Assembly (NCBI RefSeq): GCF_000005505.3
Contig: NC_016131.3
Coordinates: forward strand, 63,473,355-63,537,354
From: Brachypodium distachyon
Lineage: Eukaryota; Streptophyta; Magnoliopsida; Poales; Poaceae
Direction: 5' to 3'
Length of the DNA stretch: 64,000 bases
In this document: positions 11,235 to 23,289 of the stretch, piece by piece
Layout of the letters: every line of letters starts with the position of its first letter
Numbering within the stretch: the stretch's first letter is position 1
Position numbers and translations under genes: made by a program
Notes under the pieces: generated by a model
The model's database searches: none
Seen by the model: the letters and a program-made list of their open reading frames with translations, nothing else
Told to the model about the DNA's origin: nothing

Positions 11235-14200
11235 ATGGCTGATGCTAGTTCGAGGACTGACAATTCGATAGTTGTGGACACGGACGACAAGAATCAAAGG
11301 GTAAACCCTCTTATCCATTGTACATCATGTACCTGGCTGATGCTAGTTCAGGTAGATTATTGGAAATAGCATATGTAATGTGTCTAAGCTGAATTGCTGA
11401 ATAATAGGAGGTAAATAATGTCACTCCATTCTGTGAAGCACTGTTAACTGGGATGGTATTGATGCCAGTACTTGATGCTTCTTTTGTCATGTCCATGTTA
11501 CCATCTGCAGATCATTGTACGCATTGCTCCAGTGCCAAAAGAAACAACACACTTCTTAAATTAGATATCAACTTGCAAAAGTCAACAGGACTACTGCTGC
11601 TGCACTATAAGTTTCATCAGGTGGGAAGTACAAATATTCAGTGTGGCGTGCATTAAAAACGTGAAATGTGTGAATCACTTGGATGCTATTACTCTGAAAT
11701 TCTTGACAAATAAAAGCGCAGTTTAATGACTTGATTAACACCTCCTGGAGGTAGCACATACTCTACATCCATACAGAAGAAGAACAACACATGCAAATAT
11801 GGTTATTTCTTATTTTCTCCCCCTCTTTCTCCATTTCTACTGTTTATCTTTATGATACAGTATTGAAATTTGGTCACAGGATAGTTGCATATCCCTGTTC
11901 CGACATGCAAGTTTTCTCATGTTTTCAAAACATAACTGACTACGCACATCCGTTACACTTCTAATATGACTCATGCCAAGTTATTCATTTCTAATGTATC
12001 TAAGAAGACTTGCTTTGTGAACTTTGTAGGTACTAGGTGCTAGTACATCACATATAATCTTTCCTCTAGTTGTTACCACATTCTTTAAGATGAGTGGACA
12101 TGCTATAAAATTAACTCTGTAAAAGGCCTAATTTCTCAGTTTTTTGCCGAAATGCCTGTCAAATTCTGGTGTCAGTTGAAACTCATCCGAAAATGTCAAT
12201 TCATCTTCTGTTTAATGTTGTATGGCAACTTCTAGTCCTACACATATATAGGGCAATATGCAAGCTGTGGTTTCTAATTTTTTTAAACCAAGTTATGCAG
12301 ATGGAAAACGGACAAAATGGAGCAATGGTGCCTTCTAATTCATCTGATCCGTCGGACAGGTCCGACAGGCCTATGGACCAAAAGGTGCTATTTTATATCT
12401 TTATTTTAGAATGTCAACTATCCTTTTTAAGGTGCTATTTTATCTCCTTTTATTTTAGAATGTCAGTTTTCCTTTTTAAGGTGCTATTTTATCTCCTATT
12501 TATTTTAGAATGTCAATTATCCTTTCATAATAATGGTATTGTACAATGCTATTGCTATTCCACAGGTGTTGCGGCGGCTTGCCCAAAATCGCGAGGCAGC
12601 ACGGAAAAGTCGCCTGAGAAAAAAGGTGTTATAACCACACATGCATGCACATGTATTTTACTATACTAGTGTAGGTAAATGTGGGCTGTTACTTATTATA
12701 TTATGGAACTATTAATGGACGATGGTGCAGTTAAGTGAAAATGTCGTGAATGAGCTAGTGGGTGGGTGGATGTATGATATGTCCTGTGTGCCAGCACTTC
12801 TGATACCACCAAATGTTCCTTATTTCTTGATATGTATCATGTATGTCAAATTACAAAAATGAATAAATAAATAATCAGAAGGTACCTTTGCTTCAAAACA
12901 ATTAGTTGCTTGTTTCTTGGTTCATGTCTAACCTCGATATCTTACAGTCTATGTGCTCCCTCCTTTTCACAAAGGTTGGCGTACTTTGTTTCGTTAAGAC
13001 AAGACTTTGACCAATGAAAACTCTATTGATATGTGTTTTTTCATACATGAAATTTATATAATGGATACGTCTTTAAAAGTTCTTGCTCATGATCATGGTT
13101 TCGTATCATATAACTTACATATTAACAGAGTAAATTCTTGGTCAAAGGCTTGTCTTAACGAAACCAAATACGCCAACCTTTGTGAAATGGAGGGAGTATA
13201 ATATACCGATGCTGTAAATTGCATCTATCGATTTTTTTTTGCCTTCACTTTTGGTTCATTTATTTGTGAAGAGCCATCCTGATACTTATTCTTATTTTTC
13301 AAGGCATATGTGCAACAGCTAGAAAGCAGTAAGCTGAAACTTGCAAGCCTAGAGCAAGAGCTCCAGAAAGCTCGACAACAGGTAAGTATCTATTGACAGA
13401 TGTTCGTACTGTACAGTCGATTTCCCGTTAAATTTGTTACTTTGATGTTGTATTTCAGGGGATATTCATTTCTAGCTCTGGAGATCAAACTCACGCTATG
13501 AGTGGAAATGGTAAGTTTTCTGGCTCTCTCTGTGTGCGCTCTAGTGCTTGCATGCTCATGCTCCACTACTCAATCATTGTCTAAAAGTTTGTAAAAATAT
13601 GTTTAGTTGTTCCTGAGTGTTATGAGTACAACTGAAACAGTAAACTTGTTTCTGCAGGAGCAATGACCTTTGATTTAGAATATACTCGATGGCTAGAGGA
13701 GCAAAACAAGCAGATAAATGAGCTGAGGACTGCAGTAAATGCTCATGCAAGTGATAGTGATCTCCGTCTTATTGTAGATGGGATAATGGCACATTATGAT
13801 GAGATATTCAAGCTGAAGGGTGCTGCTGCAAAGGCTGATGTTTTTCATATGCTTTCAGGCATGTGGAAAACACCTGCTGAAAGGTGTTTTTTGTGGCTTG
13901 GGGGTTTCCGCTCATCTGAGCTTCTAAAGGTGCATAAACTGTATGATGATTATATAAATAAACCTACTGCCTGGATACTTTTAAGTAGTAAAATGTCAGT
14001 TTTATTGTATGTTTCCGTGGATGCTTTAAAGATACAATTCTTCCTCACTTCTTTTTTGTAATTTTTCAGCTCCTTGTAAATCAGCTTGAGCCTCTAACGG
14101 AGCAGCAGTTGTTGGGGCTATCCAACCTCCAGCAGTCCTCGCAGCAGGCTGAGGATGCACTATCACAAGGAATGGAGGCATTGCAGCAATCCTTGGCAGA

Positions 14201-14665
14201 AACATTGGCTGGTTCTCTTGGTCCATCAGGATCTTCGGGAAACGTGGCAAACTACATGGGCCAAATGGCTATGGCCATGGGAAAACTTGGAACCCTTGAG
14301 AATTTTCTTCGTCAGGTATTTTGAACTTCTCTTACTATCTCTCGAATTTAGTAAACATGTTGTTTTGTTATTATTAGCTTTCAATATGGAAGGAATAATT
14401 GAAACTAATTTTGTTGATAAATTACTTAAAACTTCCAGTTTTTGTGCAACTTCTGAGCAAGCTGTGAAACTTTGGATGTTTGTGACCCTGAAGACTTTTT
14501 ATTTTCTATTTGTGCTAGGCTGACAATCTACGGCAGCAAACTTTACATCAAATGCAAAGAATTCTGACAATACGGCAGGCTGCTCGAGCTCTCCTTGCAA
14601 TACATGACTACTTTTCGCGTTTGCGTGCCCTGAGTTCTCTCTGGCTTGCTAGGCCACGGGAGTAA
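11235..14665 (+). CDS. TGA2.1: TGA-class bZIP transcription factor (TGA2/TGA2.1-like)
   Basis: Eight coding exons: 11235-11300, 12301-12384, 12566-12625, 13304-13381, 13459-13510, 13658-13929, 14070-14315 and 14519-14665. They total 1005 bp and encode 334 residues, the normal size of short TGA2-type factors. The basic region (about residues 51-71) has the N-x7-R signature (N58, R66), followed by a short leucine zipper (about 76-95). The DOG1/TGA domain follows from about 118, with WLEEQNKQINEL and CFLWLGGFRSSELLK blocks, and the protein ends in SSLWLARPRE. TGA factors bind as-1/TGACG elements in the nucleus and recruit NPR1 for salicylate-dependent defence. The protein matches my memory of rice TGA2.1 and wheat HBP-1b. 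Introns carry a tandem repeat at the intron-2 donor and a Stowaway element in intron 3. A longer leader is likely. Confidence 0.93.
12384..12530 (+). repeat. Tandem triplication (47-51 bp units) at the 5' splice site of TGA intron 2
   Basis: Three head-to-tail copies start at 12384, 12431 and 12480. Each opens with GGTGCTATTTTAT and contains ATTTTAGAATGTCA. The first copy begins at the last base of exon 2, so the unit carries the donor GTGCTA; copies 2 and 3 reproduce that donor. Each copy also has a TTTTAG acceptor-like site. Consequences for splicing are inference. Confidence 0.9.
12956..13196. mobile_element. Stowaway-type MITE in TGA intron 3
   Basis: A 241-bp element begins CTCCCTCC and ends GGAGGGAG, with long inverted ends of about 55-60 bp that differ at only a few positions (shared core TTTCACAAAGGTTGGCGTA). 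TA follows the right end. The left flank is TG, so one side of the TA target has mutated or slipped. It is non-coding. Confidence 0.9.
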
Positions 14666-14918
14666 ATATTGTACACCACCTTTGACGCTTCGTGAGCTGG
14701 TCTGGGAACGTGGGGCAAATTGCGATGCATTTGCGGAAGTTTGGTGGTTCAGTTCCCTCTGGAAATATATATTGGCACCTTCCGGTCTCATATTGTACTT
14801 CGATGTTGTACAAGTAGGATTAAAGGTTGTAACTGTAAGTTATCATGAATTTATAATTGGCAGATTGTGCAATTGTATTAGTTATAATTGGCAGATTGTA
14901 CAATTGTATTTAGGAATG

Positions 14919-14924
14919 AATAAA
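14919..14924 (+). terminator. Polyadenylation signal AATAAA of the TGA gene
   Basis: A canonical AATAAA lies 254 bp after the TGA stop codon and inside AT-rich 3' sequence. The cleavage position is not visible. Confidence 0.6.
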
Positions 14925-15338
14925 GGAGTAGATAATAGTTGTGTCTTGTGTTTGAGTGGTCTATCAATGTTCTTTTTTATATAGAAACACCACAAGACAC
15001 ATAGGATGTCAAATGTAAGGTTTGATACCGGTTGGCGTAGAGGTACAACCACATCATCAAGCATCCAATTGAACCTATGCTTGGTTCTCTAGTGGTCTAT
15101 CGACTATCAATATCTGTCTTCAATCACAGAAGTAATTCAGACCTTCACTAACGAGAACAAACCGAGAACTATTTCCCAAATACAAAAAAACATGTAAACG
15201 AGTCTTTAAAGGTTTGTAAATTTTCATGGAGAAAACAGATCTGATTCTAAGTAAAAAAGAAACAAGTTTTTAGAGGAACTACGGCGGGCATAAGCCCACT
15301 CGCACCATTTTAGTTAAGGGGGTGTCTATTTTCCAGTA

Positions 15339-15488
15339 GACTTAGAAATAGTTATTTCTCAGTCGACGATCATAGCCATCCAATTAAATTTTTCTCATCA
15401 TTTTATACTTATATGAATCTTGCATGAATCTCAGTGATTGGATTGGATGGTTGTTAACGTCGACTTAGAAATAGTTATTTCTCAGTCG
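15339..15488. mobile_element. Small TIR element with palindromic ends
   Basis: A 27-28-bp near-palindrome (GACTTAGAAATAGTTATTTC followed by TCAGTCG) occurs at both ends, at 15339-15365 and 15461-15488. Between them, further inverted sequence is present: CCATCCAATTA on the left faces GATTGGATGG on the right. This is the structure of a fold-back MITE of 150 bp. No coding capacity and no confident target duplication were found. Confidence 0.6.
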
Positions 15489-15539
15489 TCTTAGAAATAG
15501 CAAAACCGTTTAGTTAAATAAAAAAATTGTGATACGACG

Positions 15540-16080
15540 AGTACAATGTCGTTATTTGCCAAAAGAAATACGACAGAGAAGAACCTAGACCGTCGAAACA
15601 TGCCAACAACGATCTGAGTGCACAAAGAGCATCGACAATGCAATCGAAGGGTGTTGTCGAGCCCACCCCTGACACTGAGTCGTCGATTACTTAGCCGAGG
15701 CCGCCTCACGCCACCTTCGTAGCCGGCATATTCGAAGAGCCATGTGCCACCGAGACCATCCGTGACGAATATGTGCCGCTGATGTAGTCGAAGGATGACT
15801 CAAAACCGAGAGCATACCTCCACACCTTGTGCCGTCGGCCAAGCAGAAAGGACACACACGATCGAGAATTCAACACAACACATATGTGCCTCCGCTGAAG
15901 ACGAATAGCATCACATACCGCTGCCACACAAAAGGAAAATAAACACACTCTAGCATCAGGCACGGACAGATAAACTAGGCCACACAAGACACAAGAAGAG
16001 ACACCCCCAACCTCCCACAAACCTAACACAAAACACTATACCTTAGACAAAGTACGTTACCAGATGCCACCAAGAGTCAT
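15540..16080 (-). mobile_element. Retroposon-like fragment, unclassified
   Basis: A moderately GC-rich block bounded by AT-rich DNA. On the minus strand it has a G/T-rich, pseudo-coding character like that of the blocks at 59.6-60.7 kb and 62.5-63.7 kb, with short recurring phrases such as CTTGGTGGCAT. No intact reading frame or protein family is recognised. A decayed non-LTR or other transposon remnant is the best guess. Confidence 0.35.
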
Positions 16081-16656
16081 GGTATCCCAAGGAGGAAAGC
16101 GACATTAGAACTCAAAAAGAAACAAGTCTTTTACTCGAAAAAAAAGGGAAGATGTCTTTAGGGGCTTGTAAAAAAAGAAATTTTTCTTAGGGTGTAAAAA
16201 CATGTAATTCTCTTTTATACTTCTAAACATTTACCTGTGATAGTTTTTGTAAACTCTATAAAATTTACTGTTTTTGGTTTGAGATTGGTAACCACGCTTG
16301 CCGCGCGGTTTACGAATTTATTGTTTAACCCAAGCGCATGCTTTACAAAGCCATTTTGTCTCTCTCGCACTTTATCGGTTGGGCCTTTTAGCTGTACCTG
16401 TACGCCAAAATGTCCCCAGTGCAACAGTTCAATAGCAACGGGAGCGAAAGCTCCAGCAGAGTACAGAGCGTCGCTATCCGCTCTCCCCTTCCCCGTGATT
16501 ATCCATTGAAAGTTGAACCTGATGACACGTACGGGTAGCTAGTGTTTTGTAGTCTATCAGTCCGGGTCTTTCACGATCTTGGCACCGGCCACCGCCGTGA
16601 GACTAAAAAAAGCGGGGAGGCACCGCCGGACCAAGCAAGAGGCACCAAGAAAGGTT

Positions 16657-19600
16657 ATGGCGGGCCTCGCCATGTCGGCTTTAGCAGCTCCAGCACCGCT
16701 CTTCCAATCCTCGTTGGCGGCTGCGCGCTTCAGCCCGGTGAGTACTCGACTGCCCGTGCTTGGTGGCGGTGGAAGGTCTGCTTTTGATTTCCTTCCACCT
16801 ATGAGGCAGGCGCTACCTGCTCGATGAAATGCCTTCACTGGGTTGTTAACTTGGTATACTGGTGGTTGTGGCCATGGCTGTGCTAGGGATGGAAACGGCA
16901 CATCCGCGAAGCCCGCTAAACTGGGGTAGCCTGTACGAAAAATGCACTAATTGCATCAAACCAAATCGAGACTTGATTTGCCCGATTCACCCAAGGACAC
17001 GGACTGCCGTGCTGTGCCGCTTGCACGGTTGCACCCCTAGGATGGGTGGAACCGTGGAAGGGCCAGTGCTCCTATGTGCTATCAGGATGCTTGATGAAAT
17101 GCCTGTGTGAGGCTGTAATTCCTGTGGCCATTTCTGGCGCCTAGGAAGAGTCAGGCAACTCGACGAAGTACATTCTCGTACCATATTGTCTACCGGTTGA
17201 TGCTATGCATAGCATTTTTATTGTTTCACGACTGCTTTGACTACTTTCAGTAGTAGAAATGGACGCATTCATGTGCTGAACAACTGCTGCTTGATGATTC
17301 TGTACATAGGTTGCAGGACCTGCCGTCAGTTTTAGAACGCAAGCTTGTGGATTGAGATGTTGGATTGCTGCCAAGCTGAAGCTCCATAAGGCCTTGAAAA
17401 GGCACGGATGGCAAGTTCATAGAAAGCTGGAAGTTAGAGGGGATGGTAAAATTCCTGATTGCTTGGAGGTTGCGTCCCTGACTAAAAAGACAACTGGGAA
17501 TGCACAAGCTGCTGATGGTTGGTATTTGGAGATCACTTGTATTTTCTTACTTTGTATGTCTATCAAAATTATGTGATTATTGGCTTATGATTCCCACAGT
17601 TTTACTTGCGCATGGCACTAGTTTGCTTCATACCTCTGAAACTTGCATCTGATTTCATTATCAGTGAAATATGGTAGTCACTAGTTTTCTTCATATATTC
17701 TTACTGCTATCATCACAAACTTCTCTGGATATTGCTTCCATCAAGTTGCTTTCACATACACATAACATCATTGTTTCCCTTTATGTAGAATCTGGAGGTG
17801 AAACAACAAAAACAAGCTCTCCTACTTTGCATAGCTCAACTGATGAGAAAAATTCAATCCTTCTGGGAATGATAAATCAATGTGAAGCTGACCCTCCTCT
17901 ACCAAAGGAAGATGTAATGTTTGATCACTTTGATGACCGACCGGAAAGTGCGCCATCTCTTTGCATTGCTGTAATCGGTGCTACCGGTGAACTGGCAAGA
18001 ACTAAAGTCTTCCCAGCACTATTTGCTCTGTATTACAGTGGTTTTCTTCCTCAGGTATGAACATAACATATTATAAGTTCCGCTAGCCCTCAATTTTATC
18101 AAATTTTTTAGCACCAACTTTAGCAAACTAGCCTTGATCCCCAATCCTGTATTTATAATAAACCCACAGAATCAACAATTTCTATTTATGATTAGTTCCA
18201 GTGCAGACATATGTGGTGTTGCACTTGTGAATAACTGATGTAGAATAATCATATTTTAGAGTACTTCTGGAACTTTGGTTCCACTAACTTATATGTCAGC
18301 TTGTGACCGTTATCATGTCACAATTTAAATGTTTTATATTGCAGAATGTTGCTATATTTGGATATTCTAGGAAGGCATTAGCAGATGAGGATTTAAGATC
18401 CATGATTGAAGCCAATTTGACCTGTCGTGTTGATCACCAGTATGTTTCTTTTGTACAGCTTGTCAGACCTTGACTCCATACTTCATGTCAAAATATTATT
18501 TTAGGCAATTTCCATCTGATAATATTAATAATATTATTGTGTACATGCAGTGAAAACTGTGAGGACAAGTTAAATGAATTCCTTAAAAGGACATATTATA
18601 TCGATGCAGGACATGATAACAAAGATGGGATGGTGAACTTAAATTCCAAAATGGCACAGATAGAGGTAAAATTTGAGAGTATATAACATTTTTTATGAAA
18701 TACTGTTGGATCAAATTCACGTGTTATATTTGAGCCTGGAGTTCGTATGTTAACTTTAATTAACTTCTTGTTTCAAAGGGTACTCATGCATCAAACAGGA
18801 TATTCTACCTTGCTGTTCCCCAAGAGGCACTTCTTGATGTTGCCTTGCCATTGGCTGACAGTGCCCAAACTATGCATGGCTGGAACAGGATAATTATCGA
18901 GAAACCATTTGGCTTCACTAGTTTGTCCTCGCAAAGGGTAACACAGTCTCTGCTGTCAAGATTTGAGGAGAAGCAAATTTACCGGTGACCATCTTGTACC
19001 CTTGCTGTATAGTTTCCTAGCATGGATGGCGTTAGTAGCTGTATAGTTTCCTTATTTGATTTCTGCTCTTCCTTGTTGTTTAGTAGGTTGGCTAGGCTTT
19101 GCTGTTTTCCTTTCCTTTGCTGTTCTTTGCCGTTTTCGGTGCATAATATCCATGTCATCTCAGTGCTTTCTTCTAATGAAAATGACTTGCTCTTAGGAGT
19201 GTATTCGAGAAAATCTTGTATCCTTTCAAGTGACAAGTATTGTCACTGTTTTTTTACTGCACCTTTTATTCCATTAATTCTTATTTCTAAATGTTTGTGT
19301 CACACAGAATTGATCATCTTTTGGGGAAGGATCTAATTGAAAATCTCACTGTCTTGAGATTTTCTAATTTGGTGTTTGAACCTTTGTGGAGTAGGACGTA
19401 CATACGCAATGTGCAGGTACATATGAGACACGCTCATTTCACCAATGTTTTACTGTTTTAATACACAAACTGCTAATGTGCATGAATTGTTACAGGTCAT
19501 TTTTTCCGAAGAAACAGCAACAGAAACACAAGGGAGGTCAGTTAAAACCAAGGCATTTCTCTGTGAAACAAAAACATCACCAAGTCATGGTCCTCATTGA

Positions 19601-21156
19601 TGAAAGAATGTTCTCGCCTTTAGGTTACTTCATGATTAGGCACCATTTTTGAGCGCAGTCTAAATAATACTCCGTATATCATTTGGGTCATGCTGATTTT
19701 ACAGAATAAGCAAAAGTCAATCTTTGTGAGTAGTCAATGTTAAAGAAAATGTAGCTGCTCCGTTTTTTTATCCTGGTTGTATGCTGCATAGGTTGGGTTT
19801 TAGTGAAAATTTAGTCATCTAGGGCTCCCATTTTACATTTATATTATCATTTAGTTCCACCACCATATGCCATTTCAGATACTTTGGAAATTATGGGATA
19901 ATCCGGGACATAGTGCACAGTCACATTCTTCAAACAATAGCACTATTTGCTATGGAACCACCTGTAAGTCTTGATGGAGAGGACATCCGTGATGAAAAGG
20001 TAACTAGGTAAAGCACTATTTTTTTATATTGGGTAACTTATCATCCTAGAAGTTAAAAAATGCCAATACTAGATGATCACGAAATCTATATATTATGCAG
20101 GTGAAGGTGCTTAGATCAATTCGAAAAGTGGACTTTGAGGATGTCGTCCTTGGTCAACTCAAAGATACCTCTGAGGTTGACAGATATACGAAATCAATGA
20201 CACCAACCTACTTTGCTGCTGCTATGTACATCGACAATGCACGCTGGGATGGAGTACCATTTCTGATCAAGACTGGTATGGGGCTTATGAAGAATAGGTA
20301 CACTCTATGAGTTCCATCACTTTTACCATTAGATGCCTTGTTTATCTCTGATACTTAAAAAGTTATTCTCTGATTTCAGTCACCTCATTGCAGCCTTTTG
20401 CTATTATGAAATCAATCATCATAGCTTCCCTGAATCTTTAAGTTCTCCAAGGGTAGAAGTGCATAATGTTTCATATGCATAAGTATGCACTGCTTTATCA
20501 AATTGTTTTCAGTAGTCTATCTTCCTCTGAGCACGTTACTGAAAACTTTATGCAAAGCTTATCATTTAAGGAAAAACAAAATATCACCTGACTAATTGAT
20601 CACGCATAACTGAAGATTCGTAATTGTTTATCTCCTTCAGAGCTGAGATTCGTATTCAATTTCGTCATGTCCCTGGCAATATCTACCGTGAACGTTTTGG
20701 GCATGACATAGATCTAGACACAAACGAGCTGGTTTTGCGTGATCTACCCGAAGAAGCCATTCTCTTGAAAGTCAATAATAAGGTCCCAGGACTTGGGCTC
20801 CAACTGGATGCTTCAGAGCTCAACCTGCTTTACAGGGATAGGTATGGAGGTCACTTGGATCATCTTGTGATCTATTCAAGAGAGCTGGTATAAAATCATA
20901 ACAAGTGTTTTGTAGGTATGACGTTGAAGTTCCAGATTCGTATGAACATCTTCTTCTGGATGTCCTAGATGGCGACAACCATCTATTTATGCGCAGTGAT
21001 GAATTGGCTGCTGCATGGAACGTATTGGCTCCAATAATCCATGAGATTGATCAGAACCGGGTGGCTCCTGAGCTCTACGAGGCTGGGGATAAAGGACCTA
21101 TCAATGCTTACTATCTCGCTGCTAAGCATGGAGTCCGATGGGATGATGACTGGTGA
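16657..21156 (+). CDS. G6PD4: Plastid glucose-6-phosphate dehydrogenase, G6PD4 class
   Basis: Twelve exons: 16657-16737, 17310-17517, 17789-18054, 18345-18439, 18551-18665, 18779-18984, 19308-19416, 19496-19536, 19879-19999, 20101-20297, 20641-20841 and 20916-21156. They total 1881 bp and 626 residues. The first two exons encode an Ala/Ser/Arg-rich transit peptide. The Rossmann NADP motif is GATGELA (160-166). EKPFG (K297), IDHLLGK (325-331) and IIRD plus HSH (D384, H389) mark the active site. Canonical enzymes read DHYLGK and GKAL; here Tyr is Leu (L328) and the GKAL lysine is Met (M474). The same type of change marks Arabidopsis G6PD4, reported as catalytically inactive and as a partner of G6PD1. 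The family oxidises glucose-6-phosphate in the oxidative pentose phosphate pathway; whether this copy is active is open. Exon 2 ends at a weak donor (G|GTTGGT), so the 5' part is less sure. Confidence 0.9.
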
Positions 21157-22220
21157 GGGGATACTTGGCAGCAGCTGCTCAATATATGTGACATTATGTA
21201 CAGCTCCTCATCTGTAGCAAAACTGTTCGATAAACTTGAATAAGTAATGAAGAAAAAAGTTCTTCCTGCTTTGAAGCAATGTTGATTCAGGCCCTTCGAG
21301 GTTGTATCACACCTATATCTAGCTTTTTGATAAATTGTATCGGACAACCATGTTGTGGTCACCTTCCTCCCATGCGTTTGTCGCCACCTCTTCTCCGAGC
21401 TCTGGGCGCTGTTCCTTTCATTTCCCCTTCTTAATCTGTTGGACGAGCTGGCCAGAGGCATCCCTGTAGGCGGTCGATGCGATGCGCTGCTTTGCATCCA
21501 ACTGCGCGGTAAAAAAGAGAGAAGAAAGAGCAGTCCAGAATACAAGCAACAGATATTTACCATGGAGATTCGGCGATATTGCCGGTTAAGAGTTGCTAGG
21601 AGATTGAAGATGCGATTGGGCTCCAAAGAAGCCAATTCACGCAAGATGACATCACAACCTAATGCGATACACTCTGGGAGTGAGCTTCATTGTTTAAATC
21701 CTCTGCATTTCATTTAAGAAGCAAGCCTGGCTCATCTGATTATCAGGAGAAGCCGAAACCCCTGCGTCGCTCCTCGAATAGAGGAGTGCTTGGTCGCAGC
21801 AGGCATGACACGGCGGGCGCTGCGTCCAGACCAGGTTGCTCCCCGTGTCCAGGATGAGCTGCACAGGCTGTGCCGATGGCCAGGTGCACGGCGCAGCCAG
21901 GTACTCCGTGTCAGAGATGACGTCGTTTGGCATAAAAAAAGAGAAAAGAAAGCAGGTGCATGGCACGGGCCTGGCTGCGCGCTGCCATGCGGTGCAGCGG
22001 TTCATGGTTGGTGAGGCCGCGGCCGGCGTCGGCGTGGGTGGCGTGCAGCCACAGCCCACAGAGCTGCCGCATCGCAGTAAGAAATGGTCAGTGCAATCAA
22101 CAACAGCAGCGGAAGTATTTTCTTCTGGAGCTGATTCATTGCTTCAACTCTTGCAGCATGGAAGGCAGTTAGGCAGCCACGTTTAGTCTGCAAGAAATTG
22201 ATATCGACATAGAGTTTGAC
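21157..22220. other. Intergenic and 3' flank of G6PD4, no gene seen
   Basis: The first 100 bp is probably the G6PD4 3' UTR. The rest has short overlapping open frames on both strands with no recognisable domain. It borders the inverted repeat at 22.2 kb. Confidence 0.5.
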
Positions 22221-22567
22221 CTCTTTCACTGTACCTTCAAATGAGTATGAGCCCTCCATTTCAGTCAATCCAATGGATCAGAATGAATCGTACTCCAACA
22301 CAGCTAGGAGGGACTACCACCTTAGAAACGAGAGGAGTACGTCGATTCAGGGGTAAAAAGGTAAGCTCCGATTTGAACACGACAAACTTAATTTAATTTG
22401 GATAAACATATCACTGCTTGCAGTTGGTAAGTTTCAAAAATCCCCCGACGCATCCCCAATCCTCTCCAGCATGCCCGTGCCAGAGACAAGGCCCCGACAC
22501 AAGGTCGCGGCTGTAGCCTTTCCCGTGGTTTTTTTGGGGGGGGGGGGGCGTGTCCTCCGGAGCCGAC

Positions 22568-22767
22568 CTCCTAATCTGCTGGTGGAGGGCGGGGGCACCG
22601 GCGGACGATTCACTAACGCGGACCTGCACAACGGTTTCTACTTCACCGACCTCGAGTTCCCCTCCCTCTCCGACGACTCCCCTGTCGTCTCTTCCACCGC
22701 CGGACTAAGGCAAGAAGGTCATTCCCGCCGAGCTGGAGCTCCTCGATCCCAAGCGCGCAAAGAGGTG
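22568..22767 (+). pseudogene. bZIP-like gene fragment, left arm
   Basis: The plus strand encodes a stretch containing FYFTDLEFPSLSDDSP. After a one-base frame change it encodes ELELLDPKRAKR, followed at once by a GT donor (GTGAGG). DPKRAKR is the start of the basic region in group I (RF2a/VIP1-like) plant bZIPs, where I expect the downstream exon to continue with the DNA-binding helix. That continuation is absent. The frameshift and truncation mark it as a captured, non-functional fragment. Family assignment is moderate. Confidence 0.55.
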
Positions 22768-22814
22768 AGGCCATCCTGAGCTCTTCCCACTTTATGGCGT
22801 TGTGTGAAGATTGA

Positions 22815-23124
22815 TAGTTGTAAAGGCGATTTGCACCTATAGTTTGTGATGCTCTGCATCAGATGATGGAATGTAAGGCTGGTCCAATTAATGTTTTTGA
22901 TGCCTTCGATGTCAACAAGAAGGGCCAGATAGTTAGTGCTGATGCTTCTCTTTGTTGTAAGGAATAAGACAACAACAATTGAACATCGCAGGAATCTCCT
23001 AATGAAGTGCTCATCGCAAGAGCCCTCGTTCATGGTTATCTGCTCAACCAATGCATTGAAAGTAATTTCTGTTCCATTTGGATCTTTGTATAACTTGTAC
23101 AGTTCGAACACTCTCTCGCAATAA
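22815..23124 (-). pseudogene. Second captured gene fragment, left arm
   Basis: The minus strand is open across most of this arm. It encodes TTKRSISTNYLALL, then IKNINWTSLTFHHLMQSI. The pattern (TTK, YL, a D-x-E-x-I run, NW, then L-MQSI) resembles a conserved block I remember from plant mobile-domain and Ulp1-associated proteins often carried by Mutator-like elements. I am not sure of the family. The same fragment lies in the right arm with substitutions. Confidence 0.4.
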
Positions 23125-23289
23125 GACACTCATTGTGCAAGGATCTGGCGGACCAATTTGTTATTGCACAACAAGCTTTCACGTTGGAGATTCAATGCTA
23201 CAGATGTCCATACAAGATGCCTCACATATCTTGGCGTTGCCTTCAGAAGGCCAGGAAGTCGCTGCTGCCCGAGCCTAGTACCTGGCAAT
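23125..23289. other. Loop between the inverted-repeat arms
   Basis: About 165 bp of unpaired sequence separates the two arms. It has an open plus frame without recognised similarity. In a transcript across the whole repeat it would be the hairpin loop. Confidence 0.8.

Larger units (their letters stand above)
22221..23124. repeat. Left arm of a large inverted repeat
   Basis: This arm is the reverse complement, with scattered mismatches, of 23290-23998. The outer piece (about 22221-22312) pairs with about 23915-23998, and the inner piece (about 22545-23124) pairs with 23290-23890. About 230 bp (22313-22545, including a run of 14 G near 22537) is present only in this arm. It carries a bZIP-like fragment on the plus strand and a second gene fragment on the minus strand. 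Confidence 0.85.

Noticed and set aside
22002..22268. Minus open frame of 88 codons at the left edge of the inverted repeat
   Set aside because: Its first part is shared with the right arm, but the rest is low-complexity His/Arg/Pro; it is part of the captured fragment, not a gene.
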